From contig JANXOF010000065.1 of the NCBI GenBank assembly GCA_025353725.1, positions 158,963 to 222,962 on the forward strand: 64,000 nt of DNA, read 5' to 3'. The notes beneath the pieces were generated by a model. The model was not told the DNA's origin. It was given only the letters and a program-made list of their open reading frames with translations, and ran no database searches. A program made the translations under genes and the position numbers. The DNA comes from Polyangiaceae bacterium. GTDB taxonomy: Bacteria; Myxococcota_A; Polyangia; Polyangiales; Polyangiaceae. Below, one piece after another: positions 47,373 to 55,718 of this stretch. Numbering within the stretch: the first letter of the stretch is position 1; each line of letters starts with the position of its first letter.

Positions 47373-48512
47373 ATGGGCGGACGCGGGATGGCAGCGGTGT
47401 TGGGTTGCGTCGTTGCGGCTTTTTTTGGGTTGGCATGCGCGGGCATCTTGGGCATCCACGAGCTGCCTTTGGACGACGGCCCTGACGACGGCGCTGCGCT
47501 TGGCGAGGGTGGACTCCCCGAAGCACGTGACCCACGTGACGCGAGCTTTCTTTCTGACGGCGGCGACGTGCCAGGTCCGCTGGACGGCAGCGTCGTCGGG
47601 GCGTTGCCTCCCAGTTGCGGGGGCGATGCGGGCGGCCCTGGCCTCTCAAACTGTGGCCCTGTTCGCAACGAGAGCTGCTGCGCAAGCCCGCTTGTGCCTG
47701 GGGGTACGTATTATCGTAGCTACGACGGCGTGAGCGACAAGGACACAAGCGCCCCTGCGACGGTAAGTAGCTTTCGCCTGGACCTGTTCGAGACAACGGT
47801 GGGTCGATTCCGCAAGTTCGTGGCGGCTTCGTCGGCGGGTTGGGTGCCCGCTGACGGCTCGGGGAAACACAGTCATCTGAACGGTGGCAAAGGACTTTCG
47901 CAAGGCAGCTCGAATGTTGAAGAGCCTGGGTGGGAGAGTACGTGGAATAGCAACTTGGCAAAATCGCAAGCCGTGTGGACGGAGAAACTTTCGTGCGAGT
48001 CGACGTACCAAACATGGAGCGGTACGCCTGGCGTAAATGAGGAGCGCCCGATTGTGTGTGAAACGTGGTTTGAGGCGGCGGCGTTTTGCATTTGGGACGG
48101 GGGCTTTCTGCCGAGTGAAGCGGAATGGAACTACGCGGCTTCAGGGGGCGATGAGCAACGCGTCTACCCGTGGTCAAAAGACCCTCCGACGTCGACCACG
48201 GTGGATTGTGGACATGCCAACTATGCAGGCTGCGCGGGGACCGTCATCAAGGTCGGCAGTGCACCGCAAGGTGACGGGAGATGGAGTCACGCGGACTTGA
48301 GCGGCAATGCGTGGGAATGGAATGCGGATTGGTATCAAGTCTATCCAACGCCATGCGTGGATTGCGGAAGCTTCACGCAAACGTCCTCCCGGGCGATTCG
48401 AGGGGGTAGTTACGGCAGTGCTATGTCGAACGTGGTCGCCTCAATGCGCAACTACGCTGCGCCTGTATACCACCAACACAGTGTCGGCTTTCGCTGCGCG
48501 AGGATTCCCTGA
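47373..48512 (+). CDS. SUMF1/FGE-like domain lipoprotein
   Basis: The ATG at 47373 (or 47388) gives a signal ending AAFFGLACAG, a good lipobox. After an acidic Gly/Asp-rich linker comes a formylglycine-generating-enzyme-type domain: GTYYRS, VSSFRLDLFETTVGRFRKFV, RPIVCETWFEAAAFCIWDGG, FLPSEAEWNYAASGGDEQR, LSGNAWEWNADWY, RAIRGGSY and HSVGFRCARIP. The catalytic cysteine pair of true FGE enzymes is absent between RGGSY and GFRCA, so sulfatase activation is unlikely. Such domains in myxobacterial lipoproteins are probably ligand-binding. The start of the frame overlaps the truncated transporter junction. Confidence 0.85.
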   Translation: MGGRGMAAVLGCVVAAFFGLACAGILGIHELPLDDGPDDGAALGEGGLPEARDPRDASFLSDGGDVPGPLDGSVVGALPPSCGGDAGGPGLSNCGPVRNESCCASPLVPGGTYYRSYDGVSDKDTSAPATVSSFRLDLFETTVGRFRKFVAASSAGWVPADGSGKHSHLNGGKGLSQGSSNVEEPGWESTWNSNLAKSQAVWTEKLSCESTYQTWSGTPGVNEERPIVCETWFEAAAFCIWDGGFLPSEAEWNYAASGGDEQRVYPWSKDPPTSTTVDCGHANYAGCAGTVIKVGSAPQGDGRWSHADLSGNAWEWNADWYQVYPTPCVDCGSFTQTSSRAIRGGSYGSAMSNVVASMRNYAAPVYHQHSVGFRCARIP

Positions 48513-48846
48513 GCGCGGCCGCTCTCGTTTCGCAGCGCCTCGCTTCGCAGCGAAATGCAATACCGGCTGCATTGTATGGCGTTCGAAAACAAGGGGTAAC
48601 GATTTCGACGACCTCGTGCAGCGGCCTCGTGACCTCGCCCCGTTTGCGCAAGAGCCTAAGGTATTTCTCTCGAGCATCGGGGACGTGCGGCCCGATCCGC
48701 TTCTTTTCCATCAGGCGCTCACGGGTAAGTCGCATACCTTCACTTGCACACATAATCTTTGATGCTAATCCGCAGTCAAAGGAATGATGACCATAGATTT
48801 TACAAAGATTGCTGGGATCGCAACGTTGGTAGTTGCGTCAGCGAGC

Positions 48847-48955
48847 CAGATTGGTCGGCGTTCCGCTGGGACTGGAACCTTCTCCGTCCACCGTCGTGAA
48901 ACGTGCGTTACGTCTTCTCTCGGCTTTCGCCTTGACCGCTTGCGCTACCTATTCG
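48847..48955 (+). repeat. 109-bp inverted repeat, left copy
   Basis: This segment recurs in opposite orientation at 49309-49417 with 14 mismatches in 109 bases by my count and no gaps. It covers a short leader and the signal-peptide codons of a small lipoprotein. Confidence 0.8.
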
Positions 48956-49142
48956 CCAGCAGATGGTGTGTAGCCGCCAGACCTGATACCCGGACGATAC
49001 GCCCGCTTGTCAAAACTACGACGTCTCCGATTCGTCCAATCAGGAGACCTGCGTAACCGATTTGGATTGTCGTAAGGGGCGCATCGGCCCGCGCATCACC
49101 TGTACGGATTCGACGCCAACCGGTTATCGGTTTTGCATATGA
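48896..49142 (+). pseudogene. Cysteine-rich small lipoprotein, frameshifted
   Basis: GTG at 48896 opens VKRALRLLSAFALTACATYS, a clear lipoprotein signal, but this frame stops after PADGV. A second frame from about 48993 encodes CQNYDVSDSSNQETCVTDLD with CRKG, ITCTDSTPTGYRFC and a stop at 49142. Together they would make a secreted protein of about 80 residues with five or more cysteines. The break between the two parts may be an indel. The family is not recognised. Confidence 0.45.
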
Positions 49143-49224
49143 TTTCCGCTTTGGATGAACCTTTGTGCACGCCGTCTCCACTTCCGCGGGCGCCGATTAC
49201 CGTGTGCGCTTATGGGCGTGCGGG

Positions 49225-49626
49225 TCACGGCTCGGGCGCGGCAACGCTGCCGGCCCTCACGACCGATGGAACAGAGATGTGATGACCCTTCTGGCCCGCG
49301 TCGTGAAGCGAATAGGTAGCGCAACCGGTCAAGGCGAAAGCCGAGAAAAGACGTAACCCGCATTTCACGACGAACGTTGCAGAAGGTTCCAGTCCCAGCG
49401 GAATACCGACCGATCTGAGCTGTTCCAAGGCGCACCGCGGCCTGGGCAGTGGTGCTCGCTGGTCGGCGCAGCCCGCGCACGCGATTTCGGCCTGGGCGAG
49501 AATCGCGCACGTTCGCTCCGTGTCCTCATCCGTGGAGGCAAGGACCAGCACGCGCGTCTCCAGACTCTCGCGGTCGGCATCGTTCAAGGCTTGTTCCCTT
49601 CGCGCAGGTTGTCGTCGTCCTGTCAT
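49225..49626 (-). pseudogene. Chimeric remnant: receiver-like start plus lipoprotein leader
   Basis: The frame starts MTGRRQPARREQALNDADRE and continues SLETRVLVLASTDEDTERTC with AILAQAEIACAGCAD, which looks like the first strands of a receiver-type domain from a hybrid sensor kinase. After about 60 residues it runs into the repeat copy, in which an internal GTG at 49368 would start VKCGLRLFSAFALTGCATYS, again a lipoprotein signal. The downstream 27 residues are unrelated to known proteins. It is best read as debris joined by recombination; a 47-residue lipoprotein from 49368 cannot be excluded. Confidence 0.4.
49309..49417 (-). repeat. 109-bp inverted repeat, right copy
   Basis: This is the reverse-complement partner of 48847-48955. 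The two copies are 353 bases apart. The differences cluster in the 25 bases before and just after the GTG start; the signal-peptide codons are best conserved. Confidence 0.8.
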
Positions 49627-49808
49627 GGATTGGCACGCCCGTCAGCATCCACGGAGATCGCGCAGGGCGAATCGATACGAATCCCATCGGTCTGCGTTCT
49701 AAAGTCGCGTATGGAAAACCTTGCGGGACCGCGCGAAGGGTTTCGAATGATCTCCTCGCGGCGGACAATGGGCGTCGCCTGACTTACCGCGGAGGCCCGG
49801 GCACGGAC

Positions 49809-51146
49809 TCAGCCGCAGGGAATGCATAAAGGGCCTTCGTCGGACGGACATCCTTGGCGAGTCCACGCGTCCGCCCGTCGTACGGCATCGTCGGGCAGCG
49901 GAGGCAAGGTCATCGGCATCCCTGGGAACTCGCCCGGCTGCGCGGCGCCGCTCCACTCACGTTGGCGCTGTCGCAGACGCTTGACGAGCTCGCTCTCGCT
50001 GCAACCCGGGCCCGGTGATAGGACCGCTCGCAGCGCACTATCAGATGTATTATGCATGTTTGAAGACGGAAAGACAATCTTTGATGAACGCCCCAGGACT
50101 CGCTCGAGCGCCATCTGCGACGACGGACGGGCATCGTGGCAGTGGCGGCATGAGCCGTCGAAAACGTCGCGCTGCACGGCGCGAAAAACAGCGAGCCCCA
50201 AAGCGGTTGGCCATACGTCGTGCGGCGGAGGCGCGGAGGGCCTCGGCAGCGGCGCAAGGTCCGAGCTATCCACCGACACGTAAGCGTACAGCTTGTCGAC
50301 CTCAGCGTCGCTCAAGTTCGCGAAGGCAGGCATCGTCGTGGCCGCGGCTACGGCATCACGCACGCGCACGGCGCGCGCTCCTTCGGTACGCCAAGCGAGC
50401 CCCAACGCCGGCGCGAGCTTACCCGCGGAGCCGGACCGAACGCGCCCTCCGAAGTACGTCCGCGCAAGGAGCGGAAAGCCGAGGCGCAGGAGCGGAGCCG
50501 CCGCCAAGGCACCGTGGCATCCCACGCAATGCTTCGAAAATAGCCTTTGTCCTTCGTTCACATCGGAGGCATCGTGAGGAGCGTCGTCACTGCATGCCTC
50601 GAGACCACTGACAGCGAGCAGCCTCTCGATGCGCTCGCGCGGTAGGGGAAACATCGATTCGGTCCGGCGCCTTCGCCGAGGCACGGGGCTCACGAGGAAG
50701 TGCTGAGCCCCACAAGAGGAAAACCGTTGAATGGACCACGTGCGCGGCGTTCCGGCTTTGTTCTCGAGCGGGGCATCCAAGGCGGGAGTCGTGACGTACG
50801 GGTGCGAGCGCGCAATCCGGGCCGCGGCGCCGTCAGAGAGCGGCAGCCACGAAGCGACGGGGCGCGCGGCTACGCCGAGCACGTTGTTGACGTGGCACGC
50901 GGCGCACGCGAAGTCGTCAAGCTTCGTGGACGTGAAGACTTGGTACATCGAAAAAACCGCGGGGATCGATGCGTCGCTCGACATGTGGCAGCCGTCGCAG
51001 CCGAGCTCCGCGAGCGTGCTCGTAGGCGGTGCCACGGCGGCAGGCGGAATGGGCGGCGCATGGTCGACAGCGCGAACCGCGATAGGCGGCGCCGCGAGGA
51101 ACGCGCCCGCTGTTGTAAAAAGCAGGCCAGCGACGAGTGCCCTCAC
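49809..51146 (-). CDS. Secreted tetraheme c-type cytochrome
   Basis: GTG at 51146 overlaps the upstream stop (GTGA) and gives the signal VRALVAGLLFTTAGAFLAAP. The mature protein has four CxxCH heme sites: LGCDGCHMS, FACAACHVN, KHCVGCHGA and GSCRHCHDA. The third sits in a typical class I cytochrome c domain with a later Met candidate in TTMPAFANLSDAEVDKLYAYV. The C-terminus (PGMPMTLPPLPDD) is Pro/Met-rich. It should carry electrons in the periplasm or at the outer surface. As the last gene of a coupled operon with five secreted or membrane proteins, it probably serves them rather than general respiration. Confidence 0.85.
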   Translation of the reverse strand: MRALVAGLLFTTAGAFLAAPPIAVRAVDHAPPIPPAAVAPPTSTLAELGCDGCHMSSDASIPAVFSMYQVFTSTKLDDFACAACHVNNVLGVAARPVASWLPLSDGAAARIARSHPYVTTPALDAPLENKAGTPRTWSIQRFSSCGAQHFLVSPVPRRRRRTESMFPLPRERIERLLAVSGLEACSDDAPHDASDVNEGQRLFSKHCVGCHGALAAAPLLRLGFPLLARTYFGGRVRSGSAGKLAPALGLAWRTEGARAVRVRDAVAAATTMPAFANLSDAEVDKLYAYVSVDSSDLAPLPRPSAPPPHDVWPTALGLAVFRAVQRDVFDGSCRHCHDARPSSQMALERVLGRSSKIVFPSSNMHNTSDSALRAVLSPGPGCSESELVKRLRQRQREWSGAAQPGEFPGMPMTLPPLPDDAVRRADAWTRQGCPSDEGPLCIPCG

Positions 51147-51817
51147 AGCCTCGCATTCGCGGCGAAGCGATCGGCTGCGAGCTCCACCATGACCCCGGCG
51201 ACCATTTTCGCCCACTTCGGATCTTCCTCGTCGAGCCGCGTAAACGTCGCATGGAGCGACGCCCCATCATCCCATCGATTTTGGAGGACGGGCACGTGCA
51301 GGCACGGAAACTTCGCGATGTCCTTCGCGGAGATGTCTCGCGCGGCGCCGGCGAGATCGGGGCATGAGCGGGAGTCCTTCATGTCGAACTCGAGCTGCTC
51401 ACTGCCGGACAGATCGTCCCATGTGATCGTCACGACGACGGGCTGCCGCAGTCGGAGTTCCATTTCCGCCTTCGCGCGAAACGCTGGGTCGCGTTCTTGC
51501 TCTCTCCGGGCCAAAGATTTTTTGAAGATATCGACTTTGATGTCCGTCGCCACTGACTCGTCGGGAGTGATCTCCTTGCCGTCGATGACGAGCTTCGCCA
51601 CGGACGCGCCAAATCGTTCGATCGCAGCCCGGCGAATGGCACTTTCCGAATCTTGAGTTCCTGCGATTAAGGGCGGCGACGGCTCCCGGTGTCTAACGTC
51701 GGCGCGTCGCCACGCGAACGCCCCCAAAGACCCCGCGATCACGACGAAGAGCGGGAGAGCAACGGTGTAGCCCCAGCGCATGCGCCGAGAAGATATCGAA
51801 TCTAAAGGTGTGCTCAT
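51143..51817 (-). CDS. Membrane-anchored periplasmic protein, unknown
   Basis: The 224-residue protein has one N-terminal membrane helix (WGYTVALPLFVVIAGSLGAFAW), short basic cytoplasmic residues before it, and a soluble domain that should face the periplasm. Two cysteines in SRSCPDLAGA and FPCLHVP could form a disulfide. No family is recognised. It overlaps both neighbours by four bases (ATGA with the gene before, GTGA with the cytochrome), so its product is made in step with theirs. A role in anchoring the cytochrome is a guess. Confidence 0.75.
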   Translation of the reverse strand: MSTPLDSISSRRMRWGYTVALPLFVVIAGSLGAFAWRRADVRHREPSPPLIAGTQDSESAIRRAAIERFGASVAKLVIDGKEITPDESVATDIKVDIFKKSLARREQERDPAFRAKAEMELRLRQPVVVTITWDDLSGSEQLEFDMKDSRSCPDLAGAARDISAKDIAKFPCLHVPVLQNRWDDGASLHATFTRLDEEDPKWAKMVAGVMVELAADRFAANARL

Positions 51818-52929
51818 GGCAAATCATTAATACCAAAAAGTGTTTTTGAGAGGATTCGCGCCTGAAGCTCTCTCGTGAGCGCATTTGAGAGCTTCGTCAA
51901 GAGCGCTTGCTCGCGCGTCAGCCGGCTAAGAAGCTCGCCGTAGAAGGGCGAAGAATGCCCATCGAGCGCGGCGCGCCCTATCGAGAGAGAGTCCACCGTG
52001 ACGCGCACGGTGTCGAGGTCCAACGTCATGGCGAGCCGTGCGCTGTAAGAGAGCGAGAGATCGAGCGACAACTCACGGACGTGAATCGCTATCTGCCCTT
52101 CGAGCACGTTCTCCTGCGTGGGCGATAGCCGAATAGCGTTCGCGACGCGGGCGAGGTTGTACGTGCCGTCTCGGAGATCGCCGCGCACGCGCGTGCGCTC
52201 GAGCGTGACGCCGAAACCTTGTCCCAAATCGTAGACACCGTCGAGCGCTCCAGGCGCATCCAGAACGGCGCTATGGAGGATGTCCTCGAGCCAGGCGGTA
52301 GGGCTCGTCGCCGGCGGGGCTACCCCAAGATCGAGCGCCCCGGTCGGCAGATGGACAGAAAGCGGCGCCGTCGTTTGCTCGTCGGTCCCGTTGGCGGCAA
52401 ACGAGTACGTCACGGCTCCTTGAAGCGTTACGCCTCCCCGAGCGAGCTGCCGCAGCGCGGAGAGCCCTGCTTCGTCGAGGCGGAGGCGGTAGTATACGGC
52501 TATCGGCGTAGCGACCCCACCTTCGGGGGCGAGCTGCGCCACGGGCCTTGCCAGCGCCTCAGGCAAAGAGAGAGAGACCTCATCGAGGCGCGACGGTAGT
52601 GGGAAGAAAAGCGCCCTTGGCTCCACGGCACGAATCTCGCTGACCAAGGGGACAGCGCTTGCGTAGCTCGGGGAAAGTGTGAGCCGGAGGTCGTATTGCC
52701 CGGCTCCAAGGTCGAGGAGTGTGACGGCGTTCGGTAGCTTGGCCAAGGTCCACTTCGAGGCAATCAAGAAATAGAGCCCCGGCTCGTTGGAGCCGAATCC
52801 TGCGACAGATCGGTCGGGATTATAAAGGCGAACGGTCGGCGTCACGACCACCTGTGCCGCGAGGCAGGGCGCTGCGAGCGTGATGAGGATGCAGATCACG
52901 AACGCAGAGGCGAACCGCGCCCGTTTCAT
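51814..52929 (-). CDS. Secreted protein of the cytochrome operon, unknown
   Basis: From the ATG at 52929 the protein starts MKRARFASAFVICILITLAA with PCLAAQ, a signal peptidase I type signal. The 370-residue mature chain begins VVVTPTVRLYNPDRSVAGF with YFLIASKWTLA and later PRALFFPLPSRLDEVSLSLP and AVYYRLRLDEAGLSALRQLA. The alternating hydrophobic pattern suggests beta-rich structure. I see a weak shared layout with the 405- and 270-residue proteins of the same operon (an aromatic strand, then a P-L-P turn) but cannot name a family. The start overlaps the lipoprotein stop by four bases. Confidence 0.75.
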   Translation of the reverse strand: MKRARFASAFVICILITLAAPCLAAQVVVTPTVRLYNPDRSVAGFGSNEPGLYFLIASKWTLAKLPNAVTLLDLGAGQYDLRLTLSPSYASAVPLVSEIRAVEPRALFFPLPSRLDEVSLSLPEALARPVAQLAPEGGVATPIAVYYRLRLDEAGLSALRQLARGGVTLQGAVTYSFAANGTDEQTTAPLSVHLPTGALDLGVAPPATSPTAWLEDILHSAVLDAPGALDGVYDLGQGFGVTLERTRVRGDLRDGTYNLARVANAIRLSPTQENVLEGQIAIHVRELSLDLSLSYSARLAMTLDLDTVRVTVDSLSIGRAALDGHSSPFYGELLSRLTREQALLTKLSNALTRELQARILSKTLFGINDLP

Positions 52930-53243
52930 GGCGCTTTGCATCGGCGATAAAGGCGTAGGAGATCGGGACCCGAAAGGCCGGCCCACACCTGCGTGCCCGC
53001 GAACCCAAGCTCGAAAGCTTTAGCGCTCTGAGGAATCTCCGTGCGCGCCGCGAGTACGTCGCAAAGCGCATCCGCGGGCGCCGCTGCCTCGAGGCCCGCA
53101 TCGCCCTCGGTGCGGCCCGTCGCCGTGGGATTGGTCGTCGAGGGACCTACCGCGTCCAGTCCTGAGCACGCGAGGCTCAGCGATGCGAGTGCCATCGCCA
53201 GCGACGCGACCGTCGCTCCCCGCAACTTCGCGTCAAAGATCAT
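52926..53243 (-). CDS. Small lipoprotein of the cytochrome operon
   Basis: The ATG at 53243 gives MIFDAKLRGATVASLAMALA with SLSLACSGLD, a clear lipobox, and a 105-residue product. The mature part starts with a Thr/Ala/Gly linker and ends LGFAGTQVWAGLSGPDLLRL with YRRCKAP. Two further cysteines (ALCDVL, RRCKAP) may pair. It overlaps the preceding gene by eleven bases and the following by four. Its small size and position suggest an envelope assembly or anchoring subunit; the family is unknown. Confidence 0.72.
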   Translation of the reverse strand: MIFDAKLRGATVASLAMALASLSLACSGLDAVGPSTTNPTATGRTEGDAGLEAAAPADALCDVLAARTEIPQSAKAFELGFAGTQVWAGLSGPDLLRLYRRCKAP

Positions 53244-54048
53244 AAACGACCTCAGGACCGGCGAGGTCGTACGCGCCGCCAACGGCTTGACCTTCGAGGA
53301 CCAGGCCATCGGCATTTCCCGAAAAGAGCGTCCGAACGGCTTGCTCTCCGAAGGTGTAGCGAGCCGCGGGTCCAGCAGCCTTGAGGGCGCTTGCGACGTC
53401 GGCGTTCTGTCCGCTCACAACGCCGACAAGAAAAAGAGCTTCATCGTGCGTCACCGGAGCCGCGCCAGCAAGGAGCAGCGCAAGAGGGCTCTGCAACTCC
53501 GACCACCCGACCGACTGAACTGTCGGAACGGTCAGACGAATCGACCGCATGATCAGCGTCTCCGCGTTGGCGCTGGCCTGCATCAAAGCAAGCGCAGCTT
53601 CGGCATTCTCGGTGGGAAGGCGGAGAGTGAACGCGCAAACTGGCGATGCGTCCGCGGCTCCCACGTCGCGTCCGCTTGCAAAGACCTCCTGCGTCACGAA
53701 GTGCATCGAAGGGTCGCGGGTAAGCGAGCACTCTTTCGTCGGTGTAACTACGAACGGCACGAGCACCTTGCGGGCCCAGCTCGGATTGAGCGCGGCGACA
53801 TCGGGATGAATCGGCTTATTGAGCACGACGGCTGCGCGCCAACGCTCGACGCCAGGAGGCGACGGTAGCACCGGAGTCAACGTCGTTTTGAGGCGAGGAA
53901 ACCACTGCACGACGTCTGCGTTCGATGGCGAGCGCCAGTATACCGCGTCACGGGTCGTGACGAACGACAGCTCGGCTGCGGAGGCCGGGCTCGAAAGAGC
54001 GAGCATCGCGGATTCAGCGGCAACGGCAAGTATCCAATGAAATTTCAT
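53233..54048 (-). CDS. Secreted protein of the cytochrome operon, unknown
   Basis: The ATG at 54048 gives a normal export signal MKFHWILAVAAESAMLALSS with PASAAE. The 271-residue product continues LSFVTTRDAVYWRSPSNADV, then RKVLVPFVVTPTKECSL and CAFTLRLPTENAEAALALMQ. Two cysteines flank the middle. The layout (aromatic strand followed by a conserved V-P-F turn and a charged helix) resembles the other two large secreted proteins of this operon, which suggests paralogs or a shared fold. I do not recognise a named family. Confidence 0.72.
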   Translation of the reverse strand: MKFHWILAVAAESAMLALSSPASAAELSFVTTRDAVYWRSPSNADVVQWFPRLKTTLTPVLPSPPGVERWRAAVVLNKPIHPDVAALNPSWARKVLVPFVVTPTKECSLTRDPSMHFVTQEVFASGRDVGAADASPVCAFTLRLPTENAEAALALMQASANAETLIMRSIRLTVPTVQSVGWSELQSPLALLLAGAAPVTHDEALFLVGVVSGQNADVASALKAAGPAARYTFGEQAVRTLFSGNADGLVLEGQAVGGAYDLAGPEVVYDL

Positions 54049-54173
54049 GACGTGACTCCCTATTAGAAGGATGCATACGAGCTGAGAATTGAAATGAAGG
54101 ATGCGAGACACGACGCGCGGTGCGCGCCTGGTCAAGGACCGATACGAATCGTACGCACGACGCGATCGTTCCC

Positions 54174-54205
54174 GTCCCGAAACGTTGCGCGAGCCGTTTC
54201 GGGAC
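54174..54205. terminator. Strong hairpin between first and second operon genes
   Basis: GTCCCGAAACG (54174-54184) and CGTTTCGGGAC (54195-54205) pair perfectly over eleven bases around a ten-base loop, about 20 bases after the stop of the 405-residue gene. There is no T run, so partial termination or mRNA protection is more likely than full termination. It could lower expression of the downstream genes relative to the first. Confidence 0.5.
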
Positions 54206-54223
54206 AGAACGGGACCGGACGCC

Positions 54224-55441
54224 TTAGTGCTGCAGCTGCTTGGCGAGGATCTCGGCGAAGCCTAGACTACCGGTCCAGTAACTTCCGCAATCGCCGCCCG
54301 TGTTGCGGCTCACGTCGCCTTGCGGTGAGATGAGCACGCACGCGATCCCGGCCGGAATCGTCGTGCGGCCGACGTTGACGCCGTTAGGGCTTTTGAAAGT
54401 GAACTGCGCATGTTTTTGGACGTTCTGACGTTCGTACGACGCATTGAGCTTGAATCCGAAGGAAGGCTTCGACGTATCGAGCGGTCCGAGCTGAGGGCCA
54501 AGCGGGGTGAGCATCTCGGCCTGCAGCTTGTCGCGTAGGCGATCGATGGCTTGGAGGAGCTCCTTTTGCTGATCGGCATTGTCGGGATCAATCGTGACGT
54601 TGTTGATCTTCATGCCGCGTGCGTCGGTAAAATCGATCGTGACGGCGCACTCGCTCGCGGGCTTGTCGAAGCACAGGCCCTCGTTCTTCCAGAAAGCCTC
54701 GAGCTGGATGTCGGTGCAAATACCATCGTGGTATGCCGCGTACGCGTGAAACTGCTCGAACAGCTTCGAGTAATTGACAGTCACGACGGCGGTGAAGGCC
54801 GTCCCTGCTTTATAGTATTCGGCGTCCATATTGATTTGCAAAGCGTTGCCGCCGCGAAGCATCTGGCCCATGACGGCGGCTCCGAACTTCGTGAGGGACG
54901 CCGAGAGCGCGACGTATTCACCAAGCGCGGGACCCTTTCGCGAGTACATCACGGCGCTGTAGAGCGAATCATCGCACTCTTCGCTGACCTCGCCCGTCGC
55001 GGGATCGGTGATCGTTTCGCAGAATCGTTTACCGGTTTCGGGATCGATACCCGGCGTGACGGGAACAATGGCCGTCTTCGTGTAGGGAAAGGGAACGGGG
55101 TGGTAGCCAGCTGTCTGAATTGAATCGAAGAGAGCCTGTTTTTCGGGTCCGAAAACTCCGAATTCGAACTGGGCATTGAGAAACCCTTCGCCGGATGCAA
55201 GGGTCGCGAATCCCACGAGTGGAAGGCCGTTCATGATCGCGACACGGCCCCCCTTCGGAGCGTAATAGACGATGGATGGGTCTGCAGAGTCGTAAGCCAA
55301 CGTGAAGTTGTGATCGGCCGCGGGGCTCTGACCCACGTTGACCGGTACCTTCGCGGGATCGACGGGGTAAGCGTTCGCTGGAGCTGACGCGAGTATCGAG
55401 GCGCCCGCGAAGCAGAGCGCGGTGAGATGATAAAGACGCAT
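54224..55441 (-). CDS. Secreted 405-residue protein, first gene of cytochrome operon
   Basis: The protein starts MRLYHLTALCFAGASILASA with PANAYPVDP, a clear signal peptide. The mature chain has SADPSIVYYAPKGGRVAIMN and GLPLVGFATLASGEGFLNAQ, FEFGVFGPEKQALFDSIQ and GYHPVPFPYTKTAIVPVTPG, a beta-rich pattern that I faintly remember from large secreted proteins of unknown function. Four to six cysteines in the middle (FCETI, ECDDS, GICTD, GLCFD, ECAV) imply disulfides, so it works outside the cytoplasm. It is preceded by a sigma-54 promoter match and a palindrome, and followed by a hairpin. Confidence 0.78.
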   Translation of the reverse strand: MRLYHLTALCFAGASILASAPANAYPVDPAKVPVNVGQSPAADHNFTLAYDSADPSIVYYAPKGGRVAIMNGLPLVGFATLASGEGFLNAQFEFGVFGPEKQALFDSIQTAGYHPVPFPYTKTAIVPVTPGIDPETGKRFCETITDPATGEVSEECDDSLYSAVMYSRKGPALGEYVALSASLTKFGAAVMGQMLRGGNALQINMDAEYYKAGTAFTAVVTVNYSKLFEQFHAYAAYHDGICTDIQLEAFWKNEGLCFDKPASECAVTIDFTDARGMKINNVTIDPDNADQQKELLQAIDRLRDKLQAEMLTPLGPQLGPLDTSKPSFGFKLNASYERQNVQKHAQFTFKSPNGVNVGRTTIPAGIACVLISPQGDVSRNTGGDCGSYWTGSLGFAEILAKQLQH

Positions 55442-55532
55442 AGTAAATGCCTATTTTCGACGAGGTAATTGCGATCGTGGCGGCGAAGAGCGTTGTCGTG
55501 ACGACCCCTCGCGCGCCGTACAGAGCGCTCGC

Positions 55533-55548
55533 TGCGAGGCACGTGCCA
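55533..55548 (-). promoter_or_regulatory. Sigma-54 promoter match before cytochrome operon
   Basis: On the minus strand this reads TGGCACG-TGCC-TCGCA, one mismatch from the -24/-12 consensus TGGCACG-N4-TTGCW. It lies about 90 bases upstream of the start of the 405-residue gene. An activator palindrome lies a further 100 bases upstream. Confidence 0.65.
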
Positions 55549-55641
55549 CCCATGAAAGTGGGCGCTGTCTTCGACGGATCGTCTAAAAATAAGCCGTTCG
55601 CGACAGCCTTAGATCCGCGTGTGGATGTGCCTGCACGGGAA

Positions 55642-55661
55642 CGCGGACGATCTCGTCCGCG
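55642..55661. promoter_or_regulatory. Activator palindrome (UAS), copy 1
   Basis: CGCGGACGATCTCGTCCGCG is a 9-2-9 inverted repeat. Its core CGGACGA-N2-TCGTCCG (55644-55659) recurs exactly at 58064-58079. It sits about 110 bp upstream of the sigma-54 promoter match at 55533-55548, the usual distance for an NtrC-type enhancer. The regulator encoded next door is the likely ligand. Confidence 0.65.
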
Positions 55662-55718
55662 CAGTGGTCGCAAGCGTCCAAAGCGGCGCGGTCACGACGT
55701 GGCGCGAGCGAGCCTATC

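Noticed and set aside
47227..48177. 316-codon minus-strand open frame
   Set aside because: It is antisense to the SUMF1-like lipoprotein; Arg/Pro/Ser-rich with no motif.
48421..48753. Minus-strand 110-codon frame MCASEGMRLTRERL...
   Set aside because: Some stretches look protein-like (REKYLRLLRKRGEVTRPLHE), but no family is recognised, the second half is Arg/Ser-rich and it overlaps the end of the SUMF1-like gene; possibly debris.
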